Source: Fibrobacter sp. UWH6
GTDB taxonomy: Bacteria > Fibrobacterota > Fibrobacteria > Fibrobacterales > Fibrobacteraceae
Direction: 5' to 3'
Assembly (NCBI RefSeq): GCF_900142465.1
Contig: NZ_FRAX01000005.1
Span: 1-64,000, forward strand
DNA length: 64,000 nucleotides
In this document: piece after piece, positions 63,955 through 64,000 of the stretch
Position numbering within the stretch: position 1 is the stretch's first letter
How the letters are laid out: each line of letters starts with the position of its first letter
Translations under genes and position numbers: made by a program
Notes under the pieces: model-generated
What the model saw: the letters and a program-made list of their open reading frames with translations, nothing else
What the model was told of the DNA's origin: nothing
Databases searched by the model: none

Positions 63955-64000
63955 CTACTTACCAATCTTTGCGGCGGCTTTTTTCTTAAAACCTTCCACA
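63955..64000 (-). CDS. C-terminus of a minus-strand gene (partial)
   Basis: Only the last 14 codons are in the window, reading VEGFKKKAAAKIGK then a stop, followed by a strong terminator. The Lys/Ala-rich end is the only clue; the product cannot be named. Confidence 0.55.
   Translation of the reverse strand, partial: VEGFKKKAAAKIGK

Overview
This window is a stretch of chromosome from a Fibrobacter-type bacterium (close to Fibrobacter succinogenes). The evidence is the FISUMP domain (Fibrobacter succinogenes major paralogous domain, TIGR02145), a TIGR02147-family protein, serine-rich linkers in secreted lipoproteins, a basic C-terminal tail of the Fibrobacter type, a GH5 cellulase, and a run of plant cell wall enzymes. 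All assignments come from reading the sequence and recognising families; no database search was run. No rRNA, tRNA or CRISPR array was recognised.

Layout. 1-2868 (minus): ndk, then sdhC and a truncated sdhA of the succinate dehydrogenase/fumarate reductase operon. 2912-11115: a PPIase/TPR lipoprotein divergent from a tamB plus Omp85 pair. 11136-13315 (minus): an orphan ABC ATPase and glyA. 13525-17078 (minus): a secreted GH5 cellulase and an M32 carboxypeptidase. 17222-27089 (minus): a pectin/rhamnogalacturonan locus with a PL11 lyase, two CE12-like esterases, a TIGR02147 regulator candidate, a PL1 lyase lipoprotein and a small membrane protein. 27292-35942 (plus): three hybrid histidine kinases in tandem, divergent from the pectin locus. 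35964-37552: a YihY/BrkB membrane protein coupled to a small outer-membrane-like protein. 37612-43488: a UvrA-like ATPase, a triple-FISUMP lipoprotein and an MscS channel. 43568-47989: a His-rich CobW GTPase, three lipoproteins and an IS4-type transposase remnant. 48176-60930: aconitase, LPP20-like lipoprotein, folC, secreted endonuclease I, a 1029-residue beta-helix protein with a companion lipoprotein, an orphan Phd antitoxin, xseA and an HsdR-N protein. 60931-64000: a palindrome-rich region with a short transcription unit, an aminotransferase, a hairpin cluster, a decayed potA-like gene and the tail of one more gene.

How parts fit together. PL11 lyase, acetylesterases and PL1 lyase together would deacetylate and cut pectin, both homogalacturonan and rhamnogalacturonan-I. 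The PL11 promoter and the TIGR02147 promoter carry the same GTCTACAGTTT-type sites, suggesting one regulon, and the adjacent kinases with periplasmic solute-binding domains are candidate sensors. SdhCA, aconitase and Ndk belong to central metabolism.

Most notable observations: (i) several genes without a Shine-Dalgarno sequence have a -10-like hexamer ending exactly 6-7 nt before the start codon, pointing to leaderless mRNAs; (ii) one such unit encodes a 34-residue peptide behind four TGGA(G/C)TCCA palindromes; (iii) a GTCATYCTGAG...GAATCCAG-type repeat has been absorbed in frame into two protein-coding genes; (iv) the shared operator of the pectin locus.
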